DNA of 41,383 nucleotides, from the NCBI GenBank assembly GCA_036675505.1, contig JAKFEW010000014.1, forward strand, positions 1 through 41,383, read 5' to 3'. This stretch comes from JAKFEW01 sp036675505. GTDB lineage: Bacteria; Cyanobacteriota; Sericytochromatia; S15B-MN24; JAQBPE01. The notes under the pieces are model-generated. The model was given only the letters and a program-made list of their open reading frames with translations, was not told the DNA's origin and did not search any database. Shown here in pieces: positions 1 through 8,931 of the stretch (within the stretch, counting starts at the first letter, position 1; each line of letters starts with the position of its first letter). Position numbers and translations under genes: made by a program.

Positions 1-2
1 GC

Positions 3-716
3 CCCTCGAGCGCGCGCGGCCCCGCCCGCGCGGCGGGCCCCACGGGCGCGGCCCTTGCGCCGTGGCGGCGAGAGGCCGCAGCACCCGTCGAGGTCACCAC
101 GGCGCGCCCCGGCGCCGTCGGCGGCCGACCCACGTTGATCGTGCTCGGCACCAGCACGGGCGGGCCGCCGGCCCTGCAGGCGCTGATCCCCGCCTTGCCC
201 GCGGATTTCCCGGTGCCGATCCTCGTTTGCCAGCACATGCCGCCGGGCTACACGCGCGCGCTCGCCGAACGCCTCGACCGGCTGGCGGCCATGAGCGTCG
301 CCGAGGCGGCGGACGGCGACGAACTCGTCGCGGGCCGCGTGCTCGTGGCGCCTGCGGGTCGCCAGCTCGGGCTGCGCCCGGGACCGCGGGGGCCGCGCGT
401 CGTCTTGACGGACGATTGCCCGATCGCCTCGTTCTACAGCCCGTGCATCGACTACACCTTTCAGCAGGCCGCAGCGGTCGCCGAGGCCGGCCTGCTCGCG
501 GTGGTCATGACCGGCATGGGCGCCGATGGTGCGCTCGGGCTGCGGGCGGTCAAGGCCGCGGGCGGCACGTGCTGGGCCCAGGACGAGGCTTCCAGCACGA
601 TCTTCGGCATGCCGCGCTCGGCGATCGAGACGGGCCTGGTGGATGCGGTCGTGGCCCTCGACGCGCTCGCAGGGGCCCTGGTGGCCCAGGCCGCCAAGGC
701 CCCTGCGTCCGCCTGA
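3..716 (+). CDS. cheB: CheB-type protein-glutamate methylesterase, 5' end cut by window
   Basis: Catalytic domain of a CheB methylesterase, which removes methyl groups from chemoreceptor glutamates (and deamidates glutamines) during adaptation. The reading frame is open from base 3, so the gene starts outside the window. An Ala/Pro/Gly-rich linker precedes the catalytic domain, which suggests that a receiver domain lies upstream. The first possible internal start is a TTG at 135, but it falls inside the first beta strand of the domain (PTLIVLGTSTGG) and is unlikely to be the true start. The three catalytic residues of the family are visible: Ser in GTSTGG, His in QHMPPGY and Asp in MTGMGADG. 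The C-terminal block with DEASSTIFGMP is also typical. It converges on the chemoreceptor gene with 22 nt between stops, so the two functionally linked genes sit together. The call is firm; only the N-terminus is unknown. Confidence 0.93.
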   Translation, partial: PSSARGPARAAGPTGAALAPWRREAAAPVEVTTARPGAVGGRPTLIVLGTSTGGPPALQALIPALPADFPVPILVCQHMPPGYTRALAERLDRLAAMSVAEAADGDELVAGRVLVAPAGRQLGLRPGPRGPRVVLTDDCPIASFYSPCIDYTFQQAAAVAEAGLLAVVMTGMGADGALGLRAVKAAGGTCWAQDEASSTIFGMPRSAIETGLVDAVVALDALAGALVAQAAKAPASA

Positions 717-738
717 GCGGCGCCCGGTCCGGACGCGC

Positions 739-3228
739 CTAGCGCGCCCTGCCGGCCGGCAGGGCCGGGATGACGACTTCGATGCACTCATCCGCGCCGA
801 TGGCCCGCGCCGCCTCACCCCGCGCGTCGTCGCGGAAGAAGCGGATCGCCTCGGTCAGCGAGCGGCTCTGGCGCTGGAGGTCGGTGGACATCCGGTTGAT
901 GCTGTCGAGCGCCTGGACCACCTGGGTGCCCGAGCGGGTCTGCTCGGACGTGGCGCCGGATACCTGCCGCGTGAGCACCCCCATCTGATCCGCCGCGACG
1001 GCGACCTTCTCGGACACCTCGGCCTGTTCGCGCGTGGCCTGGGAGACCTGGACCGTGAGGAGGTTCATGTGCGCGACGGCGCCGGAGATCTCCGTGGCGG
1101 TCGTCCGTTGCTCCTGGGTGGCGCGCGTGATCTGGCCCATCAGCGTCGTCACCTCGCCGACCGACGTCACGATCCGGTCGAGCGATTCACCCGCCTGGCG
1201 CGCCAGCGTCGTGCCTTCCTGGATCGTCGTCTGGCCCTGCTGGGTGGTGGCGATCGCCCGATCGGCTTCGCGCTGGATGCCCGCGATCAGGCGCGAGATG
1301 TCCTGGGTCGCCCTGGCCGAACGCTCGGCCAGCTTGCGGACCTCGTCCGCCACGACCGCGAACCCGCGGCCATGGTCGCCCGCGCGCGCGGCCTCGATCG
1401 CCGCGTTCAACGCCAGCAGGTTCGTCTGATCCGCGATGTCGTCGATCAGCGCCACGATCTCCCCGATCTCCCCGGACGAGCGACCCAGGCCGTTGATCAC
1501 CTGCACGATGTCGACCATCACTGTGTCGATCCGCCCCATGCCATCGATGGTCTGCGCGACGGCCCGGCTGCCGCCATGCGCGGCGGCGTCGGCGTCGTGG
1601 GCGATGCGTTCGGCATCCTCGACGGCCGCCGCGACCTGGCGGACGGTCTCGGCGAGCTGGCCGATCGACGCGGCGGTCTGCCCGACCGCCGAGGAGAGCG
1701 TGTCGGCGTTGGCGGCGACCTGCTGGTTGCTCGTCGCGAGCTCGCCGATCGAGGCGCCGGTGTCCGCCGCGCTGGCGGCGAGCGTCTCGGCGTTGCCCGC
1801 GACCTGCTGGATGCTCGCGGCCATCTCCTCCATCGACGCGGACGTCTCGTGCACTGCAGCGCCCGTCTCGTCGGCCGCCGCGGCGATCGACCCGGCGGCG
1901 TCGCGGACCGTGCCGACGATCTCGCGCAGGCTGCCGACCATCAGGTTGACGGCCTGGCCCAGCTGGTCTTTCTCGCCCTTGATCGCCGCGGTGCGGCTGA
2001 GGTCGCCCTGGGCGAGGCCGTCGGCGACGTGGGCGATCGCCCGCAGGTATGCGGTCATCTCACCGAACGCGCGGGCGAGGTCGCCGAGCTCGTCGTCGTG
2101 GCGGACGGCGATCGCCTGGTCGAGGTCGCCTTCGTTGGAAATCGCGCGCGAGACCGCCGAGAGCTCGGTGAGCGGCGCGAGGATCCGGCGGCGGATCAAG
2201 GCGATCGCCCAGGCGAAGAGGACCAGGATGCCGAGCGACGCGGCGACCAGCAGGCCGACCACCTGGCGCTCACGCGCCTCGGCGGCGGCGACGTTGCGGC
2301 TGGTGTCGTGGCTGACGGCCTCGGACATGGCGAGGATCGAGTCGATGCCACCGGTCGCCGCCTTGATCCAGGCCGCGGCCTCGACCGGGTACTCGCCCTT
2401 GCCGGCGCCCGCGTAGACCTGCACGCGCATGCGCTCGAAGCGTCCCTGGAACTCCGCCTGGAGCGCGGCCATCGCCTTGCGCGGCTCGGAGCCCGGCGGG
2501 GTCTGGTCGATCAGCGCCGCCAGCGTGGCGAGGTTCAGGTCGACGATCGCCCGGTAGCGCCCGAGCAGCTCGCGCTGTTCCGGCATGAGCGGCTGCTTGC
2601 CGGCGATCGCGGAGCCGAGGGTGGCGCGCTCACGGCCGGCGTATTCGCTCGCCAGGAACACGATCTCCTTGATCTGGAGGTTGTTGCGGTAGGCCTCGTC
2701 CAGCGGATCGGTCGCGACGAAGGCGTCGCGGCGGACCTGGGCGAGCGCTTCGATGAAGCCCGTCATGGTGCCGATCCAGACCTTCGGCGCGAGGCCGGGC
2801 CGCTTCGCGTCGAGCGCGCCGTCCACCGCCCGGCGGGCGGTCTCCAGCGCCTGCCGCCGATCCGCGAGCCGCTTCAGGCTGGCGCCGAGCGCCTGCCCGC
2901 GGCGCGCCTCGCGCAGGCCGTCGGCCTGGGCGATCGCCTGGCGGTAGAACCCGTCGCCGTCTGCGCGCAGCTCGTGCAGCTTGGCGACCTCGTCCGGCTT
3001 CGCCGCCGCCGGGTCGGCGAGCAGCGTGGCGGTCAGCCCGCGCTCGAGCGCCTCGATGCCCGCGGCCTTGATCGCCGCGTCGGCGGCGGCGTTGGCCTGG
3101 CCGATCCAGGCGGCCTTGCGGAAGCCCGCGGCGACGTCGAGGCCTTGCTTGACGAGGAACCCGGCGCTGATCAGCGCCAACGCGCCGAACAACGCGAGCA
3201 AGACGTGGCGGATTTTCAACCGGTTCAT
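739..3228 (-). CDS. Methyl-accepting chemotaxis protein
   Basis: Inner-membrane chemoreceptor that signals through CheA/CheW. The start chosen is ATG at 3228 (MNRLKIRH), which has a strong purine-rich ribosome site (AGGGAGAGGGAG) just upstream. The longer open frame to 3507 encodes low-complexity sequence and is rejected. Length is 829 residues. TM1 spans about 8-27 and TM2 about 323-344, and between them lies a roughly 290-residue all-helical periplasmic sensor. The sensor contains ALERGLTATLL and EYAGRERATL, which resemble nitrate/nitrite-sensing (NIT) or four-helix-bundle sensors; this ligand assignment is inference. A HAMP domain follows TM2, then a long coiled-coil signalling domain with the conserved hairpin tip (DQTNLLALNAAIEAARAG, GRGFAVVADEVRKLAERS). 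There is no CheR/CheB-docking pentapeptide at the C-terminus. It faces the CheB gene convergently. Confidence 0.93.
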   Translation of the reverse strand: MNRLKIRHVLLALFGALALISAGFLVKQGLDVAAGFRKAAWIGQANAAADAAIKAAGIEALERGLTATLLADPAAAKPDEVAKLHELRADGDGFYRQAIAQADGLREARRGQALGASLKRLADRRQALETARRAVDGALDAKRPGLAPKVWIGTMTGFIEALAQVRRDAFVATDPLDEAYRNNLQIKEIVFLASEYAGRERATLGSAIAGKQPLMPEQRELLGRYRAIVDLNLATLAALIDQTPPGSEPRKAMAALQAEFQGRFERMRVQVYAGAGKGEYPVEAAAWIKAATGGIDSILAMSEAVSHDTSRNVAAAEARERQVVGLLVAASLGILVLFAWAIALIRRRILAPLTELSAVSRAISNEGDLDQAIAVRHDDELGDLARAFGEMTAYLRAIAHVADGLAQGDLSRTAAIKGEKDQLGQAVNLMVGSLREIVGTVRDAAGSIAAAADETGAAVHETSASMEEMAASIQQVAGNAETLAASAADTGASIGELATSNQQVAANADTLSSAVGQTAASIGQLAETVRQVAAAVEDAERIAHDADAAAHGGSRAVAQTIDGMGRIDTVMVDIVQVINGLGRSSGEIGEIVALIDDIADQTNLLALNAAIEAARAGDHGRGFAVVADEVRKLAERSARATQDISRLIAGIQREADRAIATTQQGQTTIQEGTTLARQAGESLDRIVTSVGEVTTLMGQITRATQEQRTTATEISGAVAHMNLLTVQVSQATREQAEVSEKVAVAADQMGVLTRQVSGATSEQTRSGTQVVQALDSINRMSTDLQRQSRSLTEAIRFFRDDARGEAARAIGADECIEVVIPALPAGRAR

Positions 3229-3374
3229 ACGCAACTCCCTCTCCCTCTGGGCAGGCCTACCGCAGCGGCGGCATGCCAGGCTATCACCGCGCCGATACGC
3301 GCGTTGAGGGTCCTGGGCCCCGACCCGCAGGGTCGCGAGTCCCGAGATCGCCGACCAGCGCGCCCGCCGCGAGG

Positions 3375-3380
3375 TAGAAT
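3375..3380 (+). promoter_or_regulatory. Putative -10 box (TAGAAT) of the M1 aminopeptidase gene
   Basis: TAGAAT ends 8 nt before the ATG at 3389. No Shine-Dalgarno sequence lies between them and no clear -35 is seen. A start site about 7 nt after the hexamer would fall at or next to the ATG, giving a leaderless transcript. The same GGTAGAAT string occurs on both strands at 6555-6594. Confidence 0.45.
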
Positions 3381-3388
3381 CGGGTACG

Positions 3389-6058
3389 ATGCGCAACCAA
3401 CCCTTTCCCATCCCCCAACCCTTCCCCATCCCCCAGCCCATCCCCGTCCTCGCCGCCCTGATCGCCGCATGCCTCGCGCTGCCAGCCGCGGCCCAGCAGA
3501 CGACCACCGGGTCGACGCCGATCCGCGTGGGCGATCAGGTGGGGCGCTTGCCCCCCACCGCGCGGCCGCTGAGCTACCGCGTGCACCTCACGCCCGACGT
3601 CGCGCACAGCACCTTCACCGGCCGCGAGACGATCGCGCTCGCCGTGGACGCGCCCACCGACGTCCTCGTGCTCCATGCGCACGAGGTCACGGCCAGCCAG
3701 GTGCGGCTCGACGGCGCGACGGCCCCGCACGCGATCCGGATCGACCCCAAGGCCCAGACCCTGACGCTGCGCTTCGGCGAGACGATCCTGCCGGGCCAGC
3801 ACCAGCTCGAATTGCGCTTCACAGGCCGGATCAACACGTTGCCGCGCGGCCTCTACGCGATGCCGTACCAGGAGGCCGGGCGCCCCAAGACGATGCTCGC
3901 CACCGAGCTCGAGCCGGCCGACGCGCGGCGCATCTTCCCGCTCTGGGACGAGCCGGCCCACCGCGCCGCCTTCACGCTCAGCGTCGACATCCCGAAGGGC
4001 CAGATGGCCGTCTCGAACATGCCGGTCCGGCGCAGCACGCCTGCCGCGGGCGGGCGGACGACCGTGGAGTTCCAGGCCTCGCCGCGCATGCCGAGCTACC
4101 TGCTGGAGCTCGCGATCGGCGAGCTCGAGTCGATCGGCCAGCGCGTGGCGGGCGTGGACGTGCGCGTCGTGACCACGCGCGGCAAGAAGCACCGCGGCCG
4201 CTACGCGCTCGACGCCGTGGCGCGCATCCTGCCGTTCTACAACGAGTACTTCGGCACGCCCTACCCGCTGCCCAAGCTGGACCTGATCGCGCGGCCGGGC
4301 GGCTTCGGCGGCGCGATGGAGAACTGGGGCGCGATCACCTTCTACGAGCCGCGCCTGCTCTACGACGCGGCCACCTCGAGCCAGGCCGAGAAGGAAGACA
4401 TCTTCACGATCATCGCGCACGAGCTCGCCCACCAGTGGTTCGGCAACCTGGTCACGATGAAGTGGTGGGACGACCTCTGGCTCAACGAGGGCTTCGCCTC
4501 CTGGATGGAGGTCAAGGCGGCCGATCGCCTGCACCCGGAGTGGCGGCCCTGGCTCGCCGAGCGCGGCGGCAAGGACCGCACGATGGCCGACGACGCGCGC
4601 ACCACCACCCACCCGATCCAGGTGCCGGTCGTGAACGCCACCGATGCCGAGGCGGCCTTCGACAACATCACCTACGGCAAGGGCATGAGCTTCGTGCGGA
4701 TGATGGAGGGCTACCTGGGCCCCGACGCCTTCCGCGCCGGCATCCGGCTCTACATGAAGCGCCACGCCTACGGCAACACCGACACCACCGACCTCTGGGC
4801 CGCGCTCGAGGCCGCCTCGAAGCAGCCCGTGCGGCGCATAGCCTCGGCCTGGACCACGCGGCCGGGCTTCCCGCTGGTGGGCGTCGGGCTCACCTGCGCG
4901 GGCGACGACAGGCGGCTGATCCTCTCGCAGAAGCGCTTCATGGCCGACGGCGCCGACGTGGCAGCCGAGCCCTGGCCGGTGCCGGTGGTGTACGCGGTGG
5001 GCGACGAGGCGCGCCAGCACCTGTTCGAGGCCGCCCGCGACGAGCTCGCCGTCGCGCGCTGCGACGCGCCGATCGTGGTGAACCGCGGTGATTCGGGCTT
5101 TTACCGCGTGCAGTACGTGCCCGCGCTGATGGCGCGGCTGCGCGAGAGCTTCGGCCGGCTGCCCGAGGCCGACCGCGTCGCGCTCCTGGCGGACAGCTGG
5201 GCGCTCGCGCAGGCCCGCCGCGTGGAGGCGGCGGCCTACCTGGGGCTCGCCGACGCGATCGGCGCGGACGCCGACCCGGCGGCCTGGGGCCAGGTGCTCG
5301 CGGCGCTCGACAAGGTGCTCGATTACCAGCGCGGCGAGCCCGGCCTGAAGGGCTACGAGGCCGCGATCCGGCGCCGGCTCGCGCCGCTCGCGGAGCGCCT
5401 GGGCTGGGCGCCGCGGCGCCTGGAGTTGAACGCCGCCACCAAGCTGCGGCCGGACGTGCTCGCGATGCTCGCGCGCGCGCGCGACCAGAAGGTGATCGCC
5501 GAGACGCGTAGGCGCTGGAACGCGTTCCGGCGCAAGCCGGCCTCGCTGCCCGCGGATCTGCGCGAGGTGGTGCTCGGCACGATCGGGCGCTACGGCACGC
5601 GGGCGGATTTCGACGCGCTGGTGGTGCTCGCCAGGGCGGCCGAGGACGTCGAGGCGCGCAGCGACTTCTACTTCGCGGCGGCGGAGACCGAGAGCCCCAC
5701 GCTCGCGAAGCTGGCGCTCGCGCTCACGCTGCAGCGCGGCCTCGACCCCACGCTGGCGATCGCGATCGTGCGGCGGGTGGGCTACCAGCACCCCGGGCTC
5801 GCGCGCGAGTTCCTGCAACGCAACGCCACGGTGCTGCTCGACGGCCGGCCGCCGCAGGACCGCGCCGAGGCGATCACGGGCGCGTACAGGGGCTTTTACG
5901 ACGCGGCTGCGGCGGACGAGCTCGAGGCTTACGCGAAGGAGCACGTGCCCCAGGAGGCCTGGAGCGAGGTGCGCAAGGCCGCCATGCGGATCCGGCTGGA
6001 CGCGGCCATGAAGGCCCACCTGGTGCCGGCCTTCGACGAATGGGCGCGTAACCCCTAG
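3389..6058 (+). CDS. M1 family zinc aminopeptidase, exported
   Basis: Removes N-terminal amino acids from peptides, probably outside the cytoplasm. Length is 889 residues. The N-terminus is unusual: Pro-Phe-Ile-Gln repeats (PFPIPQ twice) precede a hydrophobic stretch ending in LPAAAQQ, which would make a signal peptide with a proline-rich n-region. The zinc site is complete: HELAH at 344-348 and the third ligand Glu367, with exactly 18 residues between. The substrate-binding GAMEN motif is at 308-312. The C-terminal half is an ERAP1_C-type helical domain. ATG 3389 is preferred because a TAGAAT hexamer lies 8 nt upstream; no ribosome site is visible. It converges on the FKBP gene 22 nt downstream. 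Family call firm, substrate unknown. Confidence 0.94.
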   Translation: MRNQPFPIPQPFPIPQPIPVLAALIAACLALPAAAQQTTTGSTPIRVGDQVGRLPPTARPLSYRVHLTPDVAHSTFTGRETIALAVDAPTDVLVLHAHEVTASQVRLDGATAPHAIRIDPKAQTLTLRFGETILPGQHQLELRFTGRINTLPRGLYAMPYQEAGRPKTMLATELEPADARRIFPLWDEPAHRAAFTLSVDIPKGQMAVSNMPVRRSTPAAGGRTTVEFQASPRMPSYLLELAIGELESIGQRVAGVDVRVVTTRGKKHRGRYALDAVARILPFYNEYFGTPYPLPKLDLIARPGGFGGAMENWGAITFYEPRLLYDAATSSQAEKEDIFTIIAHELAHQWFGNLVTMKWWDDLWLNEGFASWMEVKAADRLHPEWRPWLAERGGKDRTMADDARTTTHPIQVPVVNATDAEAAFDNITYGKGMSFVRMMEGYLGPDAFRAGIRLYMKRHAYGNTDTTDLWAALEAASKQPVRRIASAWTTRPGFPLVGVGLTCAGDDRRLILSQKRFMADGADVAAEPWPVPVVYAVGDEARQHLFEAARDELAVARCDAPIVVNRGDSGFYRVQYVPALMARLRESFGRLPEADRVALLADSWALAQARRVEAAAYLGLADAIGADADPAAWGQVLAALDKVLDYQRGEPGLKGYEAAIRRRLAPLAERLGWAPRRLELNAATKLRPDVLAMLARARDQKVIAETRRRWNAFRRKPASLPADLREVVLGTIGRYGTRADFDALVVLARAAEDVEARSDFYFAAAETESPTLAKLALALTLQRGLDPTLAIAIVRRVGYQHPGLAREFLQRNATVLLDGRPPQDRAEAITGAYRGFYDAAAADELEAYAKEHVPQEAWSEVRKAAMRIRLDAAMKAHLVPAFDEWARNP
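3401..3445 (-). repeat. Tandem C-tracts, G-quadruplex-type motif on the minus strand
   Basis: Eight runs of three to five C are separated by loops of 2-3 nt inside the signal-peptide region of the aminopeptidase gene. The minus (template) strand therefore carries eight G-tracts, enough for an intramolecular G-quadruplex. The run also encodes the PFPIPQ repeats, so it may simply reflect a short tandem duplication in a proline-rich leader. Confidence 0.5.
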
Positions 6059-6080
6059 CCGTTTGCGCTGGCCTCGGGCG

Positions 6081-6521
6081 TCACCTGATGCCCAGAAGGT
6101 CCACCTCGAAGATCAGCGTCGCGTTGGGCGGGATCCCGTCCGTGCCCGCCGCGCCGTAGCCGAGCTTCCCGGGGATCACGAGCTTGCGCTTCTCGCCCAC
6201 CTTCATCCCCGCGACGCCTTCCTCCCAGCCCGCGATCACGCCCCCCGCGCCGATCGTGAACTCGAAAGGCCCGCGGCCCTCCGAGCTGTCGAACTGCTTG
6301 CCGGTCGTCAGCCAGCCTGTGTAATTCACCGAGACCTTGTCGCCCGCCTTCGCGACGACGCTCGACTTGCCGGGCGCGAGGATCGTGTACTTCAGCCCCG
6401 ACGGCGTCGTCACGTCGGCCTGGGCGCTCGGTGCGGGACGCTGGGCGGCGCCGGGCAGCGACGAGCAGCCGGGGGCGAGCGCGAGCACGGCGGCGAGACA
6501 GAGGGCGGTGAGACGGCGCAA
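6081..6521 (-). CDS. FKBP-type peptidyl-prolyl cis-trans isomerase, lipoprotein
   Basis: Proline isomerase or chaperone of envelope proteins. Length is 146 residues: a short basic n-region, a hydrophobic segment and a lipobox-like LAPGC (Cys19), then a linker and a single FKBP domain from about residue 42 to the end. Typical FKBP strings are present: NYTGWL, GKQFDSS, GVIAGWEEGVAGM, GEKRKLVIP and LGYG, with a C-terminal NATLIFEVDLL. The start is TTG at 6521, preceded by a GAGGAA ribosome site. The lipobox has Ala rather than Leu at -3, so lipidation is likely but not certain. It is divergently arranged with the DUF3445 gene, and the two share a mirrored promoter region. Confidence 0.92.
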   Translation of the reverse strand: MRRLTALCLAAVLALAPGCSSLPGAAQRPAPSAQADVTTPSGLKYTILAPGKSSVVAKAGDKVSVNYTGWLTTGKQFDSSEGRGPFEFTIGAGGVIAGWEEGVAGMKVGEKRKLVIPGKLGYGAAGTDGIPPNATLIFEVDLLGIR

Positions 6522-6553
6522 GGCGGTTCCTCGGGAGGCGAGCGGGGCTCCGC

Positions 6554-6595
6554 CATTCTACCCGCCCACGGCGTCCCCGCGCGCCGGGTAGAATG
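6554..6595. promoter_or_regulatory. Divergent promoters with mirrored TAGAAT boxes
   Basis: A perfect 11-bp inverted repeat (left arm CATTCTACCCG at 6554-6564, right arm CGGGTAGAATG at 6585-6595) places an identical TAGAAT hexamer on each strand. The minus-strand copy is positioned for the FKBP gene (start 6521) and the plus-strand copy for the DUF3445 gene (start 6617). The arms could also be a shared operator. No -35 elements are recognised. Confidence 0.5.
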
Positions 6596-6616
6596 TAAGG
6601 GTCCGGCTAAGCACCG

Positions 6617-7663
6617 ATGCCGGACAGGTTGTCGAAGCCCCGAGCGCCCGTGAGCCTGACGATGTTCCAGACCCCGCCCCGCTACATCCCGTTCGCCGAC
6701 GGCCGCTACACCGTCACCGCGCGCCTGCGCCTGCTCGGGGCAGAGCCGCATTTCCAGCTCGACGCGCACTACCCGGACTACGTCGCCGCGAAGTACGCCA
6801 ACCACCGCCGGGCCCGCCGCGACTACCACCTGCAGGACGGCCTCACGCCGGCGCTCGAGCGGGCGATCGCGGCCTTCGCCCTGCGCGCCCTGCCGGCCCA
6901 GCACCCCGCGGCCTTCTCAGCCACCTTCGACGGCCCCCGCGTCCGCTTCGAGAACCGCCTGCTCGGCCTCGTGCTCGAGGTCGACCTCGACGCCCGCCGG
7001 ATCGTCGCCCAGGCCCGCACCACGCCCTTGCTCGCGGGCGGCGAGGCGATCCATGCCGAGACCGACTTCACGGCCCTCGACCTGCTCGAGGCGCTCGCCC
7101 TCCAGACCCAGGAGGACTGGGCGGTGGTCGCGCGCGACCAGGCCGCCGGCACCGACACCACGCCCGCGATCCACGTGAGCTTCCCGAGCCACTGGCGGCC
7201 GGTCGACAAGATCGGGCGCCCGTTCGTCGAGGTCCACAAGCCGATCCCGGGCATCGACCCGCTGCTCAAGGCCGCGCCGAGCCTGATCGACACGATGATC
7301 ACGAAGGGCCCCTGGGAGCGCTTCACCTGGACGCTGCCGCGCTACGCCGATCTCGACGAGCACGTCGACGTCGTCGCCGCGCGCCCCAGAACCCCGCTGC
7401 CCACGGCCGCCGAGGCCGGCGCCGCCGCCTGGCTGCGCGTCGAGCGCCAGGTGATCCGGGGCTTCCCGGAGGCCGAGGGCGCGCTCTTCTTGATCCGCCT
7501 GCACCTCACCCGGCTCGACGAGGTGGTGGAACACGACCCCCCAACCGCCGCCGCCCTCGCCTCGGCCGTGCGCAGCAAGACCGAAGCCCAGCGAGCCTAC
7601 AAGGCCCTCCACGACTGGCACGAACCCCTCCTAGAATATCTCGACACCCTCTCCCACCCCTAA
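6617..7663 (+). CDS. DUF3445 family protein (heme-dependent oxidative N-demethylase type)
   Basis: The family includes the catalytic subunit of heme-dependent oxidative N-demethylases, which convert dialkylamines to monoalkylamines plus aldehyde. Length is 348 residues from ATG 6617; ATG 6662 (MFQTPPRY) is an alternative start, and neither has a good ribosome site. The family signature is clear around residues 186-211: HVSFPSHWRPVDKIG followed by VEVHKPIPG. ERFTWTLPRY and the C-terminal LHDWHEPLLEYL region are also consistent. A TAGAAT -10 at 6589-6594 would give a leader of about 16 nt for the first start. The last codon overlaps the convergent MFS gene. Substrate and redox partners are unknown; no partner subunits are adjacent. 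The Rieske oxygenase and selenoprotein nearby hint at an amine or betaine theme (inference). Confidence 0.85.
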   Translation: MPDRLSKPRAPVSLTMFQTPPRYIPFADGRYTVTARLRLLGAEPHFQLDAHYPDYVAAKYANHRRARRDYHLQDGLTPALERAIAAFALRALPAQHPAAFSATFDGPRVRFENRLLGLVLEVDLDARRIVAQARTTPLLAGGEAIHAETDFTALDLLEALALQTQEDWAVVARDQAAGTDTTPAIHVSFPSHWRPVDKIGRPFVEVHKPIPGIDPLLKAAPSLIDTMITKGPWERFTWTLPRYADLDEHVDVVAARPRTPLPTAAEAGAAAWLRVERQVIRGFPEAEGALFLIRLHLTRLDEVVEHDPPTAAALASAVRSKTEAQRAYKALHDWHEPLLEYLDTLSHP

Positions 7664-8931
7664 ACCACCGAAGTGACTTCCTCCAGCATCTCCCCCGCCT
7701 CCGCCGGCGTATCCACCCGCCGCCCCGGCCCCGCCAGCAGCAGCAAGACCCCCAGCGTGAACAGCGGCCCCGCGACCAGATACGTGTTCGTCAGCCCGAT
7801 CACCTCCGCCAGCCCGGACATCGCCAGCGCCGCGAACGGCTGCATCCCGAAGAACGTGATCTGCGTGACCGCCGAAACGCGCCCGCGCAGCCGGTCCGGC
7901 ACGCGCTCCTGCACCGTCGTGTTCACCAGCCCGAAGGTGAAAGCCAGGCAGATCGAGAGCCCGAACAGCACGATAGTGGACAAAGGCGCCCAGTGCGACA
8001 GCGCGAGCCCCACCAGGCCCGCACCGACGCCGAGGGCCGCGAGCGCGAGCGCCGCCGGTCGTTCCCCGCGCCGCACCTGCAACAACAGGATCGATCCTAG
8101 CAACGCGCCGCCGGCGTTGATGCTCATCATCAGGCCCATGCCGAGCGAATCGAGCCCGAGCTGGCGCGCATAGAGCGGCAGCAGCACCATCAGCACGGGC
8201 ATCGGGAACGCGGTGAGCAGCGCCATGATGCCGACCATCGCGAAGGTGGGCGGGTCGCGGCGCACGTAGGCGAGGCCGGCCTTGATGCCGCCGTCGTCCG
8301 TCTCGCTCTCTTCCTGGGGCTCGACCTTCTTCTCCGGGATGCTGGCCAGCGCGATCATCAGCGGGACGAAGCTGAGCGCGTTGGCGAAGAAGGCCACGGC
8401 GGGCCCCCAGGCGGCGATCACCACGCCGGCCAGCGCCGGGCCCACCAGGCGCGTCATATGGAACGTGGAGCGGTCGATGGCGAGCGCATCCTGGATCTCG
8501 TCCTTCTCGACGAGCTCGGGCACCAGCGAGGACACCGCGGGCATCTCGAAGGCGTTGACCACGCCGGCCAGGGCGGCGATCGCGATGATGTGCCAGATCT
8601 GGATCGCGCCTGCGTAGATGAGCAGGCCCATCGTCGTCGCCAGCGCGATCTGGGCCACCTGGCACACGAGGATGATCGCGCGCTTGGGCACCCGGTCCGC
8701 GAGCGCGCCGCCCGACATCGTGAGCAGCAGCATCGGCAGGCCGGTCGCGAAGGTGACCATGCCCATCATCAGGGCCGAGGCCGTGAGCGAGGTCATGAGC
8801 CAGCCTTCGGCCATGACCTGCATCCAGGTGCCGGTGGTCGAGAACGATTCGCCGATCATATAGCGGCGGAACGGCCCTGGGCGCAACACCTTCATCGAAT
8901 CGCGCAGCCCGCGCCGCGCTACTTCCGCCAT
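7660..8931 (-). CDS. MFS transporter, EntS/MFS_3-like exporter
   Basis: Inner-membrane proton-driven transporter of 423 residues with about 12 hydrophobic segments. It resembles the MFS_3 group (enterobactin exporter EntS and drug-efflux relatives): an early FSTTGTWMQ helix, GGALADRVPKR in the first cytoplasmic loop (the MFS motif A position), NAFEMPAVSSLVPELV and DRLRGRVSAV near the second half. The start is ATG at 8931 with a GAGGA site upstream. It ends in a CTAA overlap: its TAG stop shares bases with the TAA stop of the convergent DUF3445 gene, leaving no room for a terminator. It is divergent from the Rieske/selenoprotein pair, so it may be co-regulated with it. The cargo cannot be read from sequence. 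Confidence 0.9.
   Translation of the reverse strand: MAEVARRGLRDSMKVLRPGPFRRYMIGESFSTTGTWMQVMAEGWLMTSLTASALMMGMVTFATGLPMLLLTMSGGALADRVPKRAIILVCQVAQIALATTMGLLIYAGAIQIWHIIAIAALAGVVNAFEMPAVSSLVPELVEKDEIQDALAIDRSTFHMTRLVGPALAGVVIAAWGPAVAFFANALSFVPLMIALASIPEKKVEPQEESETDDGGIKAGLAYVRRDPPTFAMVGIMALLTAFPMPVLMVLLPLYARQLGLDSLGMGLMMSINAGGALLGSILLLQVRRGERPAALALAALGVGAGLVGLALSHWAPLSTIVLFGLSICLAFTFGLVNTTVQERVPDRLRGRVSAVTQITFFGMQPFAALAMSGLAEVIGLTNTYLVAGPLFTLGVLLLLAGPGRRVDTPAEAGEMLEEVTSVV

Noticed and set aside
526..5091. 1521-residue plus-strand frame
   Set aside because: Arg/Gly/Asp-rich shadow of the chemoreceptor and aminopeptidase genes caused by high GC. No domain and no ribosome site.
3284..6019. 911-residue minus-strand frame
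   Set aside because: Antisense shadow of the aminopeptidase gene, which has complete catalytic motifs.
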